Of a stretch of DNA of 64,000 nt, positions 1-8,682 are shown piece after piece. The DNA is from Edaphobacter sp. 12200R-103. GTDB lineage: Bacteria; Acidobacteriota; Terriglobia; Terriglobales; Acidobacteriaceae. Every line of letters starts with the position of its first letter. Within the stretch, counting starts at the first letter, position 1. The position numbers and the translations under genes are program-made. A model generated the notes under the pieces. That model did not search any database and was not told the DNA's origin. It saw only the letters and a program-made list of their open reading frames with translations. Where the stretch lies: contig NZ_CP048114.1 of NCBI RefSeq assembly GCF_010093025.1, positions 248,001 to 312,000 on the forward strand, read 5' to 3'.

Positions 1-487
1 CATAGAAGCGAAAAGTTTGTCCGTCCGGCGACGGGAGAATCTGCAGCGGGGTGGGACGATGCAGTGCAGCATCATGCGAGGAGCCGGCGGTAAAGAGGTC
101 GTGTCCACCGATATCCATGACGACGAACTGATTGTTGGCGATAAAGCCGCAGCCGTAGGCACCTGGGGCGAGCCGATGGCCACCGATCAGAACCGGCGAT
201 TCTGTGATGAGGTAGGCCTGGTACTTCTGCTGTACGGAGCTGGAGTAGCCGGAGGTGTCGACTAAAGCGGCGAGGAGCAGGGCGTCCTTCGAGAGGCGGA
301 TACCCGCAGAGTTACGCGCCTGGATGGAGGCGGACTGTCCACGGAAGAAGACGGAGGAGGGCAGGATGGCTCCAGTCTCGGGGGCCTTCAGGATCGTGGA
401 GGTCGCATTCGAAGCAGTTGCCTGCGCCATAGCAAGCGGAGCGCAGAGAGGCAAAGACAGAGCGATGATAAGAAATCGGCGTAGCAT
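1..487 (-). CDS. Secreted hypothetical protein, C-terminus beyond window edge
   Basis: An open frame starts at an ATG at 485-487 and stays open for 162 codons to the left edge, so only the N-terminal part is here. It begins with a clear signal peptide (MLRRFLIIALSLPLCAPLAMAQA, given as MLRRFLIIALSLPL then CAPLAMAQ; cleavage likely after AMA). The mature part has a beta-rich look with phrases such as VDTSGYSSSVQQKYQAYL and LAPGAYGCGFIANNQF. I do not recognise the family; short secreted acidobacterial proteins of this kind are usually unassigned. It is followed on the same strand by nothing within the window, and the trehalase gene ends 58 bp upstream of its start, so the two could be co-transcribed. 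Confidence 0.7.
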   Translation of the reverse strand, partial: MLRRFLIIALSLPLCAPLAMAQATASNATSTILKAPETGAILPSSVFFRGQSASIQARNSAGIRLSKDALLLAALVDTSGYSSSVQQKYQAYLITESPVLIGGHRLAPGAYGCGFIANNQFVVMDIGGHDLFTAGSSHDAALHRPTPLQILPSPDGQTFRFY

Positions 488-545
488 GCGCTGCCATCGT
501 ACTTCTGTTCCGGGACAGCTGCAACGGGAGAGGCTTGTTGCCGGC

Positions 546-2312
546 CTAAAATCCCCGGCGCATGGTCGAGACGGCGGTTTCTGTGGCTGGACGGTGGGGT
601 GCAGGATCGCTGATCTGCAGCCGATTCAGGACGGGATCGGGATCGTAGTCGCGGTATGCAGCAGCCGCGGCTCGTCTTTTGGCCGTCTGCGCTATCAGGC
701 TATTCATTCTTAGATAGACAGCGTTCGTCCAGCCGAAGCCGACGACATTGCTCTTGTATCCGGTGGCTACCGCGACATTGGCCGAGCCGCTGACCACGTT
801 GTACTTCTCGCGGATGGTGCCGTCGTGGAGGAAGTTTTCGAGGATGGTGCCGGAAAATTTGCTGGAAATCCGTACGGCATCGGCGTCGAAACCATACTGT
901 GAGAGGCCTTTGACGGTGAGCCAGGTAGTAGGGGCCCAGCCGAAGGGGAGATCCCACTGAGTCCCGGAGTCGAAGTCGCTCATGGCTATCCCGCCTGCCC
1001 TCTCGAAGAGAGGAAGATGCAGGCGAAGCTGCGCCGCCTGTGTGGGAGTGGCCAGCCCAGCCCAGATAGGATAGAAGGCGGTTATATAGCTGTAGGTGGA
1101 TGGCCGCTGGTGGACGAAGTCATAGTCATAGAACATGCCAGTCTTCGCATTCCAGAGGTATTTGTTGATGGCCTGCCTGCGGGCGGCGGCGCGGCGGTTC
1201 CATTCAGTTGCTTCGTCGGGTCGATGCAGCAGCGTGGCAAAATGCGCCATGTCGCGCTCGTATTTATAAAGGAGGCTGTTCAGGCAGACGGGGGCATAGT
1301 CCTGGGTGGAACCGCTGAAGGGGCCGAAGCGGAAACTGGTGTCAAAACCGGATTCGCGCATGGCGCGGTCTCCACGATAGAAGGAGGCGGTGAGGCGATG
1401 ACCATCCACGTGTGCCGTGGCGCAGACTTTCGATAGAGCGATATCACAGCTGGTCTTTGCCAGTTCGACGGCCTGGGTGGGCGTGGGATCGTCGGGAGCT
1501 TCGATCAGATAGTCGGTGTGGACACTGGGATGGGAGAGCAGCCAGCGGATGACATCGGGATAGTACGTGCTGTCGTCGGCCATCTCCGGCACCGGTCCTG
1601 CACCCACGTCAAAGTAGCGCGCCAGACCGGTATCCCCGGCGAGATGCGGTTTGGTGACCCAGACGGTGTAATCCCGTTTGGCGTAGTCGTAGGCGCGGGC
1701 GAGCCAGGCGCGGGAGACCGGGTGGCCGTAGGGATGCTCGTAGACCTCTCGGATCATCGAGGTCAGAAAGGGCGGCTGCGAGCGGGTGAGCATATAGGTG
1801 CGGTTGGCGTTGAGGATAGAGCCGTAGTTTTCGATCTCGAAGAAGAAGTTTTCAACCATGTCGAGGGCCACATCGGTGCGATGATCGGCGACCAGTCCAA
1901 GGACAATAAAGTAGCTGTCCCAGCCGTACATCTCGTTGAAGCGACCTCCGGGGACCACGTAGGGATGGGGCAGATAAAGAAGACCTTCTTCAGTAAGGTC
2001 TGAAGCGGTGACATCTCCCATGTGGGTGATCTTCCGGGGAAGATTGCGCACCTCTACCTTGCACTCACGCTGCATGGCAGCGACGGAGGGCGGGGTGGCC
2101 ATACCGGAGGGAAGATACAAAACGGGGATGGTGGTGACTTTGAGGTCGACGACCGACTTGCAACTGTACATGGACCGCGACAGGGTGTTCCAGCCGTTGT
2201 GAATGTAGGAGAGGATCTTCGCTTTATCGGCCGCAGAGTGGCCTTGAGGCTCTGCTACTGCGAGTGAGCAGAAGAGCAGCAGCAGCGTGGGTAGGCGAAG
2301 GAATCGCTTCAT
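546..2312 (-). CDS. treA: Secreted alpha,alpha-trehalase (GH37)
   Basis: A 588-residue GH37 enzyme predicted to hydrolyse trehalose to two glucoses outside the cytoplasm. The signal peptide MKRFLRLPTLLLLFCSLAVA starts at 2312, preceded by GGAG at good spacing; a longer frame to 2405 exists but would bury the signal peptide. Family signatures are visible: GGRFNEMYGWDSY near residue 125 and QWDLPFGWAP near 455. The two catalytic segments match the family: the acid Asp in ESGFDTSFRF near 320 and the base Glu in REKYN near 500. It lies divergently from rhaI, sharing a roughly 180-bp intergenic region. A close GH37 relative acting on another alpha-glucoside cannot be excluded, given the rhamnose-rich neighbourhood. 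Confidence 0.88.
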   Translation of the reverse strand: MKRFLRLPTLLLLFCSLAVAEPQGHSAADKAKILSYIHNGWNTLSRSMYSCKSVVDLKVTTIPVLYLPSGMATPPSVAAMQRECKVEVRNLPRKITHMGDVTASDLTEEGLLYLPHPYVVPGGRFNEMYGWDSYFIVLGLVADHRTDVALDMVENFFFEIENYGSILNANRTYMLTRSQPPFLTSMIREVYEHPYGHPVSRAWLARAYDYAKRDYTVWVTKPHLAGDTGLARYFDVGAGPVPEMADDSTYYPDVIRWLLSHPSVHTDYLIEAPDDPTPTQAVELAKTSCDIALSKVCATAHVDGHRLTASFYRGDRAMRESGFDTSFRFGPFSGSTQDYAPVCLNSLLYKYERDMAHFATLLHRPDEATEWNRRAAARRQAINKYLWNAKTGMFYDYDFVHQRPSTYSYITAFYPIWAGLATPTQAAQLRLHLPLFERAGGIAMSDFDSGTQWDLPFGWAPTTWLTVKGLSQYGFDADAVRISSKFSGTILENFLHDGTIREKYNVVSGSANVAVATGYKSNVVGFGWTNAVYLRMNSLIAQTAKRRAAAAAYRDYDPDPVLNRLQISDPAPHRPATETAVSTMRRGF

Positions 2313-2493
2313 CAGAAAATCTCCGCTATTTTGGTTCGCGCGACTGTGAGTATTGTAAGTGGCCAGAAAGGGGCGATCCATCCGTGCTGACAGGGTGAAG
2401 CTCACCTCCGACTTTGCACAATGGCTATGCGAAGATCACTTGCAGAAATTTTGGTTTCAATAGAGACTTATTTTCGGAAAGGAAACAGAGGCC

Positions 2494-3693
2494 ATGGCAC
2501 AGAATGATACGGCACAGTCGAAACAACAGAAGGTGTGGGAGGCTCTGGATCGTTTTCGCATCGAGATTCCTTCGTGGGGGTTCGCCAACACCGGCACGCG
2601 CTTCGGAAAGTTTATCCAGAGTGGCGCTGCTACCAGCATCGAGGAGAAGTTTGCCGATGCCGGTGAGGTGAACCGGCTGACCGGAGCCAGTCCGACGGTG
2701 GCGCTCCATGTTCTCTGGGACGTTCCTCACGGCACTGCCGATGTGGACAAGATTCGTGCGCTTGAGAAGCAGCATGGGGTTAAGGCGGGATCGATCAATC
2801 CGAACCTGTTCCAATCGCAGGAATACAAGTACGGCTCCATGGCGAACCCGAACTCCGAGATCCGGAAGATGGCATTGGGCCATCTGCTGGAGTCGGTCGA
2901 GATTGGCCGCGCTCTCGAGACTCGCGATATCTCGATCTGGGTCTCTGACGGCTCGAACTATCCCGGCACGCAGTCCATCAGCCGTAGGATTGGCTGGATG
3001 GAAGAGGTGCTCTCAGCCATGCACGCGGCGACGGCGGAGAACCAGCGCCTGCTGGTGGAATACAAGCCCTTTGAACCGGCGTTCTATCACACCGATATTG
3101 CCGATTGGGGGATGGCACTGCACCTGGCGCAGAAGGCTGGCCCGCGGGCGAAGGTGCTGGTGGATACCGGGCATCATTATCAGGGGACAAATATTGAGCA
3201 GATTGTTGCGTGGCTGCTGCACCTGAATGCCCTGGGAGGCTTCCACTTCAACGACCGCAAGTATGCGGATGATGACCTGACGATCGGATCGATCGATCCC
3301 TACCAGGTCTTCCGGATCTTCCACGAGATTCTGAGCGCTCCGACCTCTGCTGCTGAAGGGATTGCGTACATGATCGACCAAAGCCATAACCTGAAGGGCA
3401 AGATGGAGGCGATGGTGCAGAGCGTGGTGACTGCGCAAGAGCTGTATGCGCGGGCCGCCATCGTCGATCGAGAGGAATTGACCAAGCTGCAGGATGAGTG
3501 CCGTCTGGTGGAGGCTGAGGAGCTGTTCCGCGACAGCTTCTGGACCGACGTGAGGCCGATGGTAAGAGCATGGCGTGAGGCGCGTGGCCTTCCGGGCGAT
3601 CCTCTGGCCGCTCTGCGCCAGGGTGGATACGTGGATCGGATCGAGAAGGAGCGCGAGCGGGAGAATCGCGGCTCGGTTTCCAGCTACGCGTAG
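2494..3693 (+). CDS. rhaI: L-rhamnose isomerase, RhaI (Pseudomonas) type
   Basis: A 399-residue TIM-barrel sugar isomerase converting L-rhamnose to L-rhamnulose in the cytoplasm, the first step of the phosphorylative pathway. It resembles the Pseudomonas-type RhaI rather than E. coli RhaA. Visible pieces are the N-terminal PSWGFANTGTRFGKF segment, the metal-site region VDTGHHYQGTNIEQ near residue 230 and FHFNDRKYADDDLT near 255. The ATG at 2494 is preceded by AGAGG. The rhamnulose-1-phosphate aldolase and rhamnulokinase follow downstream, separated only by a regulator gene, which supports rhamnose as the substrate. Related isomerases can also act on mannose or allose, so breadth of specificity is open. 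Confidence 0.9.
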   Translation: MAQNDTAQSKQQKVWEALDRFRIEIPSWGFANTGTRFGKFIQSGAATSIEEKFADAGEVNRLTGASPTVALHVLWDVPHGTADVDKIRALEKQHGVKAGSINPNLFQSQEYKYGSMANPNSEIRKMALGHLLESVEIGRALETRDISIWVSDGSNYPGTQSISRRIGWMEEVLSAMHAATAENQRLLVEYKPFEPAFYHTDIADWGMALHLAQKAGPRAKVLVDTGHHYQGTNIEQIVAWLLHLNALGGFHFNDRKYADDDLTIGSIDPYQVFRIFHEILSAPTSAAEGIAYMIDQSHNLKGKMEAMVQSVVTAQELYARAAIVDREELTKLQDECRLVEAEELFRDSFWTDVRPMVRAWREARGLPGDPLAALRQGGYVDRIEKERERENRGSVSSYA

Positions 3694-3766
3694 GACCGTT
3701 ATCGGTAAGGATATCGCGAGTGATTCAGGTAATAATGGTCGCGAGCAAGTGAAGGAGCTGTACGCG

Positions 3767-4858
3767 TTGGCCAAAACATCAAAGCGCCTCTACCTTATCC
3801 CGGTCCTCTCGAAGTCACTGGACATCCTTGAGCTGTTGCAGGCCGAAAACCGGCCCATGTCGTTGGAGACGATCCATCGGCGAACCCGTATCTCTAAGAC
3901 GACGGTGTACCGGGTCCTGAAGACCTTGGTGCACCGTGGCTATCTGGCGCAGTCACCGGATGGAATGTACCGGCATGTGATGCGTCCCAAGAAACTGCGC
4001 TTCGGCTTCGCCGGGCAGAGTGCGGACATGCCTTTTTCGGAAGAGGTAACGCGGAGCCTGCGCGATGCTGCGGCCGCTGCGGGAGTCGACCTGATCGAGC
4101 TGGACAACCGCTATGATGCCGCTACCGCCGTGCAGAACGCGGAGGAGTTTATCCACGATAAGGTAGACCTGATTATTGAGTTTAATGTCGAGCAGTCGGT
4201 TGCGGCGATCATCGGAGATAAAGTCGCTTCGGCCAGCATCCCGTTGATCGCCATCGATATTCCGCACCCGAACGCGACCTACTTTGGCGTGGACAACTAT
4301 CGGGTGGGAGTTGAAGCGGGTGAGATGCTGGCGCGTCATGCGCAGACGGAGTGGAACGGCAAGGTCGACCGGGTGATCGGTTTGGACCTTCCCGAGGCGG
4401 GTCTACTGGTGCAGGGAAGAATCTCGGGGGCATTTGAAGCCGTTCGTTCGGCCTTTCCCACGCTTCCCTCCGATGCGTTTCTTCGCCTGGATGGTCGCGG
4501 TATGCGCGAGACCAGCACGAAGCTGATTGTTGAATACCTGGAGAACCATCCCAGGGAGCGTCACATTCTGGTGGCTGCCGCTACAGATACGAGTGCCCTG
4601 GGAGTCGTCGATGCGGCGCGTCAACTAAAGCGGCAACGGCATCTGGTGGTGGTAGGGCAGGACTGTATTGCCGAGGCTCTCGAGGAGATTCAGTCCAGTA
4701 CGTCACCCCTGATCGCATCGGTCTCGCACGAGACAAATGCCTATGGTCCGAACCTGATGCAGCTTGGGCTGGCGCTGCTGAAGGGGCAGATCGTTCCTCC
4801 TTATAACTACGTGTCGCACAAGCTGGTGACCCGTACGTTGTCACAGCAGGAGACTTAG
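3767..4858 (+). CDS. Chimeric regulator: IclR-type HTH plus periplasmic-binding-protein-like sensor
   Basis: A 363-residue predicted transcription regulator. Residues about 15-75 form an IclR-like winged helix (SKSLDILELLQAENRPMS, then RISKTTVYRVLKTLVHRGYL). From about residue 85 the protein is a type I periplasmic-binding-protein-like domain (KKLRFGFAGQSADMPFSEEV, DLIIEFNVEQSVA, YFGVDNYRVGVEAGEMLARH, HILVAAATDTSALGVVDA) with no signal peptide, so it should be cytoplasmic. Classic IclR proteins carry a GAF-like effector domain, and LacI proteins a different HTH. I chose the TTG start at 3767 because AAGGAG sits 9 bp upstream; a GTG lies at 3749. It sits between rhaI and the aldolase gene, so it probably senses rhamnose or a pathway intermediate. 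Confidence 0.8.
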   Translation: MAKTSKRLYLIPVLSKSLDILELLQAENRPMSLETIHRRTRISKTTVYRVLKTLVHRGYLAQSPDGMYRHVMRPKKLRFGFAGQSADMPFSEEVTRSLRDAAAAAGVDLIELDNRYDAATAVQNAEEFIHDKVDLIIEFNVEQSVAAIIGDKVASASIPLIAIDIPHPNATYFGVDNYRVGVEAGEMLARHAQTEWNGKVDRVIGLDLPEAGLLVQGRISGAFEAVRSAFPTLPSDAFLRLDGRGMRETSTKLIVEYLENHPRERHILVAAATDTSALGVVDAARQLKRQRHLVVVGQDCIAEALEEIQSSTSPLIASVSHETNAYGPNLMQLGLALLKGQIVPPYNYVSHKLVTRTLSQQET

Positions 4859-4931
4859 CAGACAGAGTGCTTATCCCGCTGGCCAGGGTGGCGGCCGGAG
4901 GTTTGAGGTAGACCGCGGTGCGACCAGATTA

Positions 4932-4945
4932 TTTCGAATACGAAA
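4932..4945. promoter_or_regulatory. Candidate operator dyad upstream of rhaE
   Basis: A perfect inverted repeat, TTTCG-AATA-CGAAA, lies 63 bp before the aldolase/dehydrogenase start in the 150-bp gap after the chimeric regulator gene. Its placement fits an operator for that regulator. A short dyad in AT-rich sequence can arise by chance, so this is a weak call. Confidence 0.3.
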
Positions 4946-5008
4946 CATTTGCTGTATTGGTCATCGCTGTGGAATGATGGTGGTCGAATTTCTGAAGGAG
5001 AAGACTCG

Positions 5009-7216
5009 ATGGGTGCGGCAGGAAATCTGAAGTTTCTGGAAGACAAATGGGATGACGCGGTGGCGGCAAAGCTCGACCCACCGGAACTTCTGCGATATCG
5101 CAGCAATTTGCTGGGTTCGGATCTGCGCATCACGAACTTCGGGGGCGGGAATACCAGCTCCAAGCTTGACGAGACCGATCCGGTTACGGGCGACAAGGTC
5201 AAGGTGCTGTGGGTGAAGGGGTCGGGTGGCGACCTGGGCAGCATCAAGCGCGCGGGGTTTGCCACGCTTTACCTGGATCGTTTGCTGGCGCTCGAGAAGC
5301 AGTACAAGGGGGTTGCTGAAGAGGACGCGATGGTGGCGCTGTATCCTCTGGTGACCTTCAACAACAATCCGACGGCGGCCTCGATTGATACGCCGCTGCA
5401 CGGCTTCCTTCCCTTCGCGCATGTCGATCACCTGCATCCGGACTGGGGGATCGCGCTGGCGGCTTCGGCGAACGGCAAGCAGAAGATGGAGGAGTTTAAC
5501 AAAGAGTTTGGGCACAAGCTGGCGTGGCTGCCATGGCAGCGCCCTGGGTTCGAGCTGGGCATGATGCTCCGCAAGATTGTTCAGGAGACTCCGGGCTGCG
5601 ATGGCGTTGTGCTGGGCGGACACGGACTGTTTACGTGGGGAGAGACGCAGCGCGAGTGCTACCTGAACACGATCACGATCATCGATCAGCTCGGCCAGTT
5701 CATTGAGCGTCATGCTTCGCAGGCGGGTTACAGCCGCTTCGGCGGCGCCGTGGTCAAGTCTCATCAGGAGCGCGAGAAGGTCGCCGCTGAGGTGATGCCG
5801 TATCTGCGCGGTGCCGTCTCTCGCAAGCAGCGCTGGATTGGAAGCTTCAGCGATTCGGAAGCGGTGCTGAACTTTGTGAACTCAAAGAATGCGGAGCAGC
5901 TGGCGCACCTCGGAACGAGCTGCCCCGACCACTTTATCCGCACGAAGATTCGGCCGATGTTTCTCAAGTGGGACCCCGCGGGCGATCCGAAGGAGATCCC
6001 GGCGATCATCGAGAAATCGCTCGAGACCTATCGTGCGGAGTACTCGGAGTATTACCAGAAGCATGCGCTTTCTGATTCTCCAAAGCAGCGCGACGCCAGC
6101 CCGACGGTGGTTCTGTTGCCGGGAGTGGGCATGTTCACCTTCGGCAAGAACAAGACCGAGGCACGGCTCACGGGCGAGTTCTACATCAATGCCATCGGCG
6201 TGATGCAGGGTGCGGGCGCGTTGGGCGGGGGCGTGGAGTGCAAGGACATTCCGCAGGCTGGTCCGGCGGCTTCGGCAGACCAGTTCACGGTGTACGACAA
6301 CTACGTTGCGCTTCCGCCGAGCGAGGCCTTCCGGATTGAGTACTGGGCGCTGGAGGAGGCGAAGATCCGCCGTCAGCCGCCGGAGAAGCAGTTGAGCCGA
6401 CAGGTTGCGTTGATCGTGGGCGGCGGCAGTGGCATCGGCCATCAGGTGGCGCTGATTGCCGCTGAGCGCGGCGCTCACGTCATGGTGGCGGATCGCGATG
6501 TTGCCGGGGCGGAGAAGGTAGCGGAAGAGTGCAAGGCGATTGCGGGCAAAGAGGCAGTCGGCTTCACCTCGATCGACATTCGCGACCGTAAGGCGATCCA
6601 GGCGGCACTCGAAGCGACGATCCGGCAGTTCGGCGGTATCGACATCATCGTCAACACGGCTGCGATGTTCCCGTCGTCACCGGATGGCATCATCACCGAT
6701 GCTCAGTGGGCGCTGACCCTTGAGGTAAACGTCACGGCCAACTATCTGCTGGCGGATGAGGCGAAAAAGATTCTCAAGGCGCAGGGTCTGGATGGCAGCA
6801 TCGTTCTAACCAGCTCTGCCAATGCTGTTGTGGCTAAGCGTGGAAGCGAGGCATATGACGTCAGCAAGGCGGCGCTGAGCCATCTTGTTCGTGAGCTTGC
6901 GGTCAGCATGGCGCCGAAGGTTCGCGTCAACGGCATCAGCCCGGCCACGGTCGTCAAAGGATCGACGATGTTCCCGCGAGACCGCGTGAAGGCTTCGCTG
7001 ACGAAGTACAACATTCCGTTCAGCGAGTCGGCTTCGGACGATGAGCTGCGCAATGCCCTGGCACAGTTTTACGCTGAGCGCACGCTGACCCACACGCCGA
7101 TCGATCCGAAGGACTGCGCCGAGGCGATCATGTTCCTCGCCGGTCCGCTGACAAAGTGCACCACCGGCCACATTATTCCGGTCGATGGTGGCCTGGTGGA
7201 GGCTTATCTGCGATGA
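5009..7216 (+). CDS. rhaE: Bifunctional rhamnulose-1-phosphate aldolase / L-lactaldehyde dehydrogenase
   Basis: A 735-residue two-domain cytoplasmic enzyme. The N-terminal class II aldolase domain (residues 1 to about 430, with NFGGGNTSSK near 45 and VLGGHGLFTWGE near 205) splits rhamnulose-1-phosphate into DHAP and L-lactaldehyde. The C-terminal short-chain dehydrogenase domain has the Rossmann motif LIVGGGSGIGHQ near 468 and catalytic YDVSK near 615, and should oxidise lactaldehyde to lactate. The architecture matches the RhaE/RhaEW fusion of Bacillus, Sphingomonas and acidobacteria. The ATG at 5009 has AAGGAG 8 bp upstream; an upstream in-frame start at 4949 is less likely. Its stop overlaps the kinase start. 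Confidence 0.9.
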   Translation: MGAAGNLKFLEDKWDDAVAAKLDPPELLRYRSNLLGSDLRITNFGGGNTSSKLDETDPVTGDKVKVLWVKGSGGDLGSIKRAGFATLYLDRLLALEKQYKGVAEEDAMVALYPLVTFNNNPTAASIDTPLHGFLPFAHVDHLHPDWGIALAASANGKQKMEEFNKEFGHKLAWLPWQRPGFELGMMLRKIVQETPGCDGVVLGGHGLFTWGETQRECYLNTITIIDQLGQFIERHASQAGYSRFGGAVVKSHQEREKVAAEVMPYLRGAVSRKQRWIGSFSDSEAVLNFVNSKNAEQLAHLGTSCPDHFIRTKIRPMFLKWDPAGDPKEIPAIIEKSLETYRAEYSEYYQKHALSDSPKQRDASPTVVLLPGVGMFTFGKNKTEARLTGEFYINAIGVMQGAGALGGGVECKDIPQAGPAASADQFTVYDNYVALPPSEAFRIEYWALEEAKIRRQPPEKQLSRQVALIVGGGSGIGHQVALIAAERGAHVMVADRDVAGAEKVAEECKAIAGKEAVGFTSIDIRDRKAIQAALEATIRQFGGIDIIVNTAAMFPSSPDGIITDAQWALTLEVNVTANYLLADEAKKILKAQGLDGSIVLTSSANAVVAKRGSEAYDVSKAALSHLVRELAVSMAPKVRVNGISPATVVKGSTMFPRDRVKASLTKYNIPFSESASDDELRNALAQFYAERTLTHTPIDPKDCAEAIMFLAGPLTKCTTGHIIPVDGGLVEAYLR

Positions 7217-8661
7217 GCGAGGCGAAGGGGACGGGCCTCCCCGAGGATCGACGTGCCTCCATTGCGGTCGATCTTGGTGCGGAGAGCTGCAGGGTAAGTC
7301 TACTGCGCTGGAATGGCAGCTCGCCGCAGATTGAACTTGTACATCGCTTCGGAAACGGTCCGGTGCAGCGGCAGGATGGTCTGCACTGGCCTCTGGAGCG
7401 GATCGTCGAGGGTGTCGAAGAGGGATTGCGGATGGCCGCCGGGCTTGCACCGGAGGGCGTCCGCTCCATCGCTGTAGATGGCTGGGCGGTCGATTATGTT
7501 CGGCTGGACGAGCAGGGCGTTCCCCTCGCAGAGCCGTTCTGTTATAGGGATGAGCGCAATGTTCGCGCCGAAAGCGATCTGCATAAGAAGATCTCTGCGG
7601 AGCGCATGCGGGAGATCACCGGTGTCCAGCAACTTTCGATCAACACGGTGTATCAGCTTTATGCCGATTGCGAGGCAGGCTATGCGCCGTCCCGATGGCT
7701 GAATCTTCCCGAATATATGCTCGCGCGGCTGGGAGGAGCCCCGGTTGCCGAGTTCACAAACGCGACTCACAGCCAGATGATCGACATGCAGAGTCGCCAG
7801 TGGAGTGAAGAGATTTTCCGCGAGGCCGGCCTGGTGCGGGAGCTTGCGCCGAAGATCGTTCCTCCGGGAACCCGGCTGGGCAACGTGTCCGGTCGGCTCC
7901 AGGATTTGGCAGCGTTCAAGGATACTGAGCTGATTGCTCCTGCCTGTCACGATACCGCGTCGGCGATTGCGGGGATTCCTGCGCTGGGCGATGACTGGGC
8001 GTACATCAGCTCCGGTACGTGGTCTCTGGTTGGGGCGCTGACTTCTCATCCGGTCGCTGGCCCAGAGGCTCGCGCCGACAACTTCACCAATCTCGGCGCG
8101 GTCGGCGGAGCAAACTGCTTCCACAAAAACGTGAACGGCATGTGGTTGCTGAAGCAGTGCGAGAGCACGTGGGCGGAAAAGGGCTTTACGCCGGGAGTCG
8201 TCGAGTTGTTGCGTTGCTGCGAAGATGTAGCGGCGCCAAAGACTCTGCTGGATGTCGACGATCCTGACCTGCTGCTGATGGGCGAGATGCCGCAGCGCAT
8301 CAATCGTCAGCTGAGGGCAAAAGGAGCTGAACCTCTGGATGAATCGCCCGACGGTTCACCGCAGATGGTTTCGCTGATCATGCACAGCCTTGCCTCCCGA
8401 TACTCAGAGGTGCTGGCGCGTGTAGAGCAGCACACGGGCAAAAAGCTGCGAAGGCTTTTCGTGGTTGGAGGCGGCTCGCGAAATACGCTGCTCAATCGCC
8501 TGACGTCGGAGAAGACGGGATTGGAGGTCTGCTGCGGTTCCGCAGAGAGCTCGACGCTCGGCAACTTCGCCGTCCAACTGGCCACGCTCGAGTCGTCGTC
8601 TTCGCCGGCTTCCCCTGAGTTTGCAGCGGAGGTCTACAGGTGGGCCTCGCTGCTGTCCTGA
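7213..8661 (+). CDS. rhaB: Rhamnulokinase (FGGY family)
   Basis: A 482-residue FGGY carbohydrate kinase that phosphorylates L-rhamnulose at C1 with ATP. The first phosphate-binding loop reads SIAVDLGAESCRVSLLRW, followed by SSGTWSLVG in the middle and VVGGGSRNTLLNRL towards the end, all typical of rhamnulokinases. The ATG at 7213 overlaps the aldolase stop as ATGA, which implies translational coupling and equal dosage of kinase and aldolase. The position after rhaI and rhaE makes rhamnulose a much better guess than xylulose or fuculose. Confidence 0.9.
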   Translation: MSEAKGTGLPEDRRASIAVDLGAESCRVSLLRWNGSSPQIELVHRFGNGPVQRQDGLHWPLERIVEGVEEGLRMAAGLAPEGVRSIAVDGWAVDYVRLDEQGVPLAEPFCYRDERNVRAESDLHKKISAERMREITGVQQLSINTVYQLYADCEAGYAPSRWLNLPEYMLARLGGAPVAEFTNATHSQMIDMQSRQWSEEIFREAGLVRELAPKIVPPGTRLGNVSGRLQDLAAFKDTELIAPACHDTASAIAGIPALGDDWAYISSGTWSLVGALTSHPVAGPEARADNFTNLGAVGGANCFHKNVNGMWLLKQCESTWAEKGFTPGVVELLRCCEDVAAPKTLLDVDDPDLLLMGEMPQRINRQLRAKGAEPLDESPDGSPQMVSLIMHSLASRYSEVLARVEQHTGKKLRRLFVVGGGSRNTLLNRLTSEKTGLEVCCGSAESSTLGNFAVQLATLESSSSPASPEFAAEVYRWASLLS

Positions 8662-8682
8662 ATCCATTGAGGTTGTGAATCG

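Noticed and set aside
255..713. Plus-strand open frame spanning the left-edge gene and the end of trehalase
   Set aside because: Runs antisense across two supported minus-strand genes and has no ribosome site or motif.
7300..8124. A 274-codon open frame antisense to rhaB
   Set aside because: Shadow frame; the kinase motifs on the plus strand are complete.
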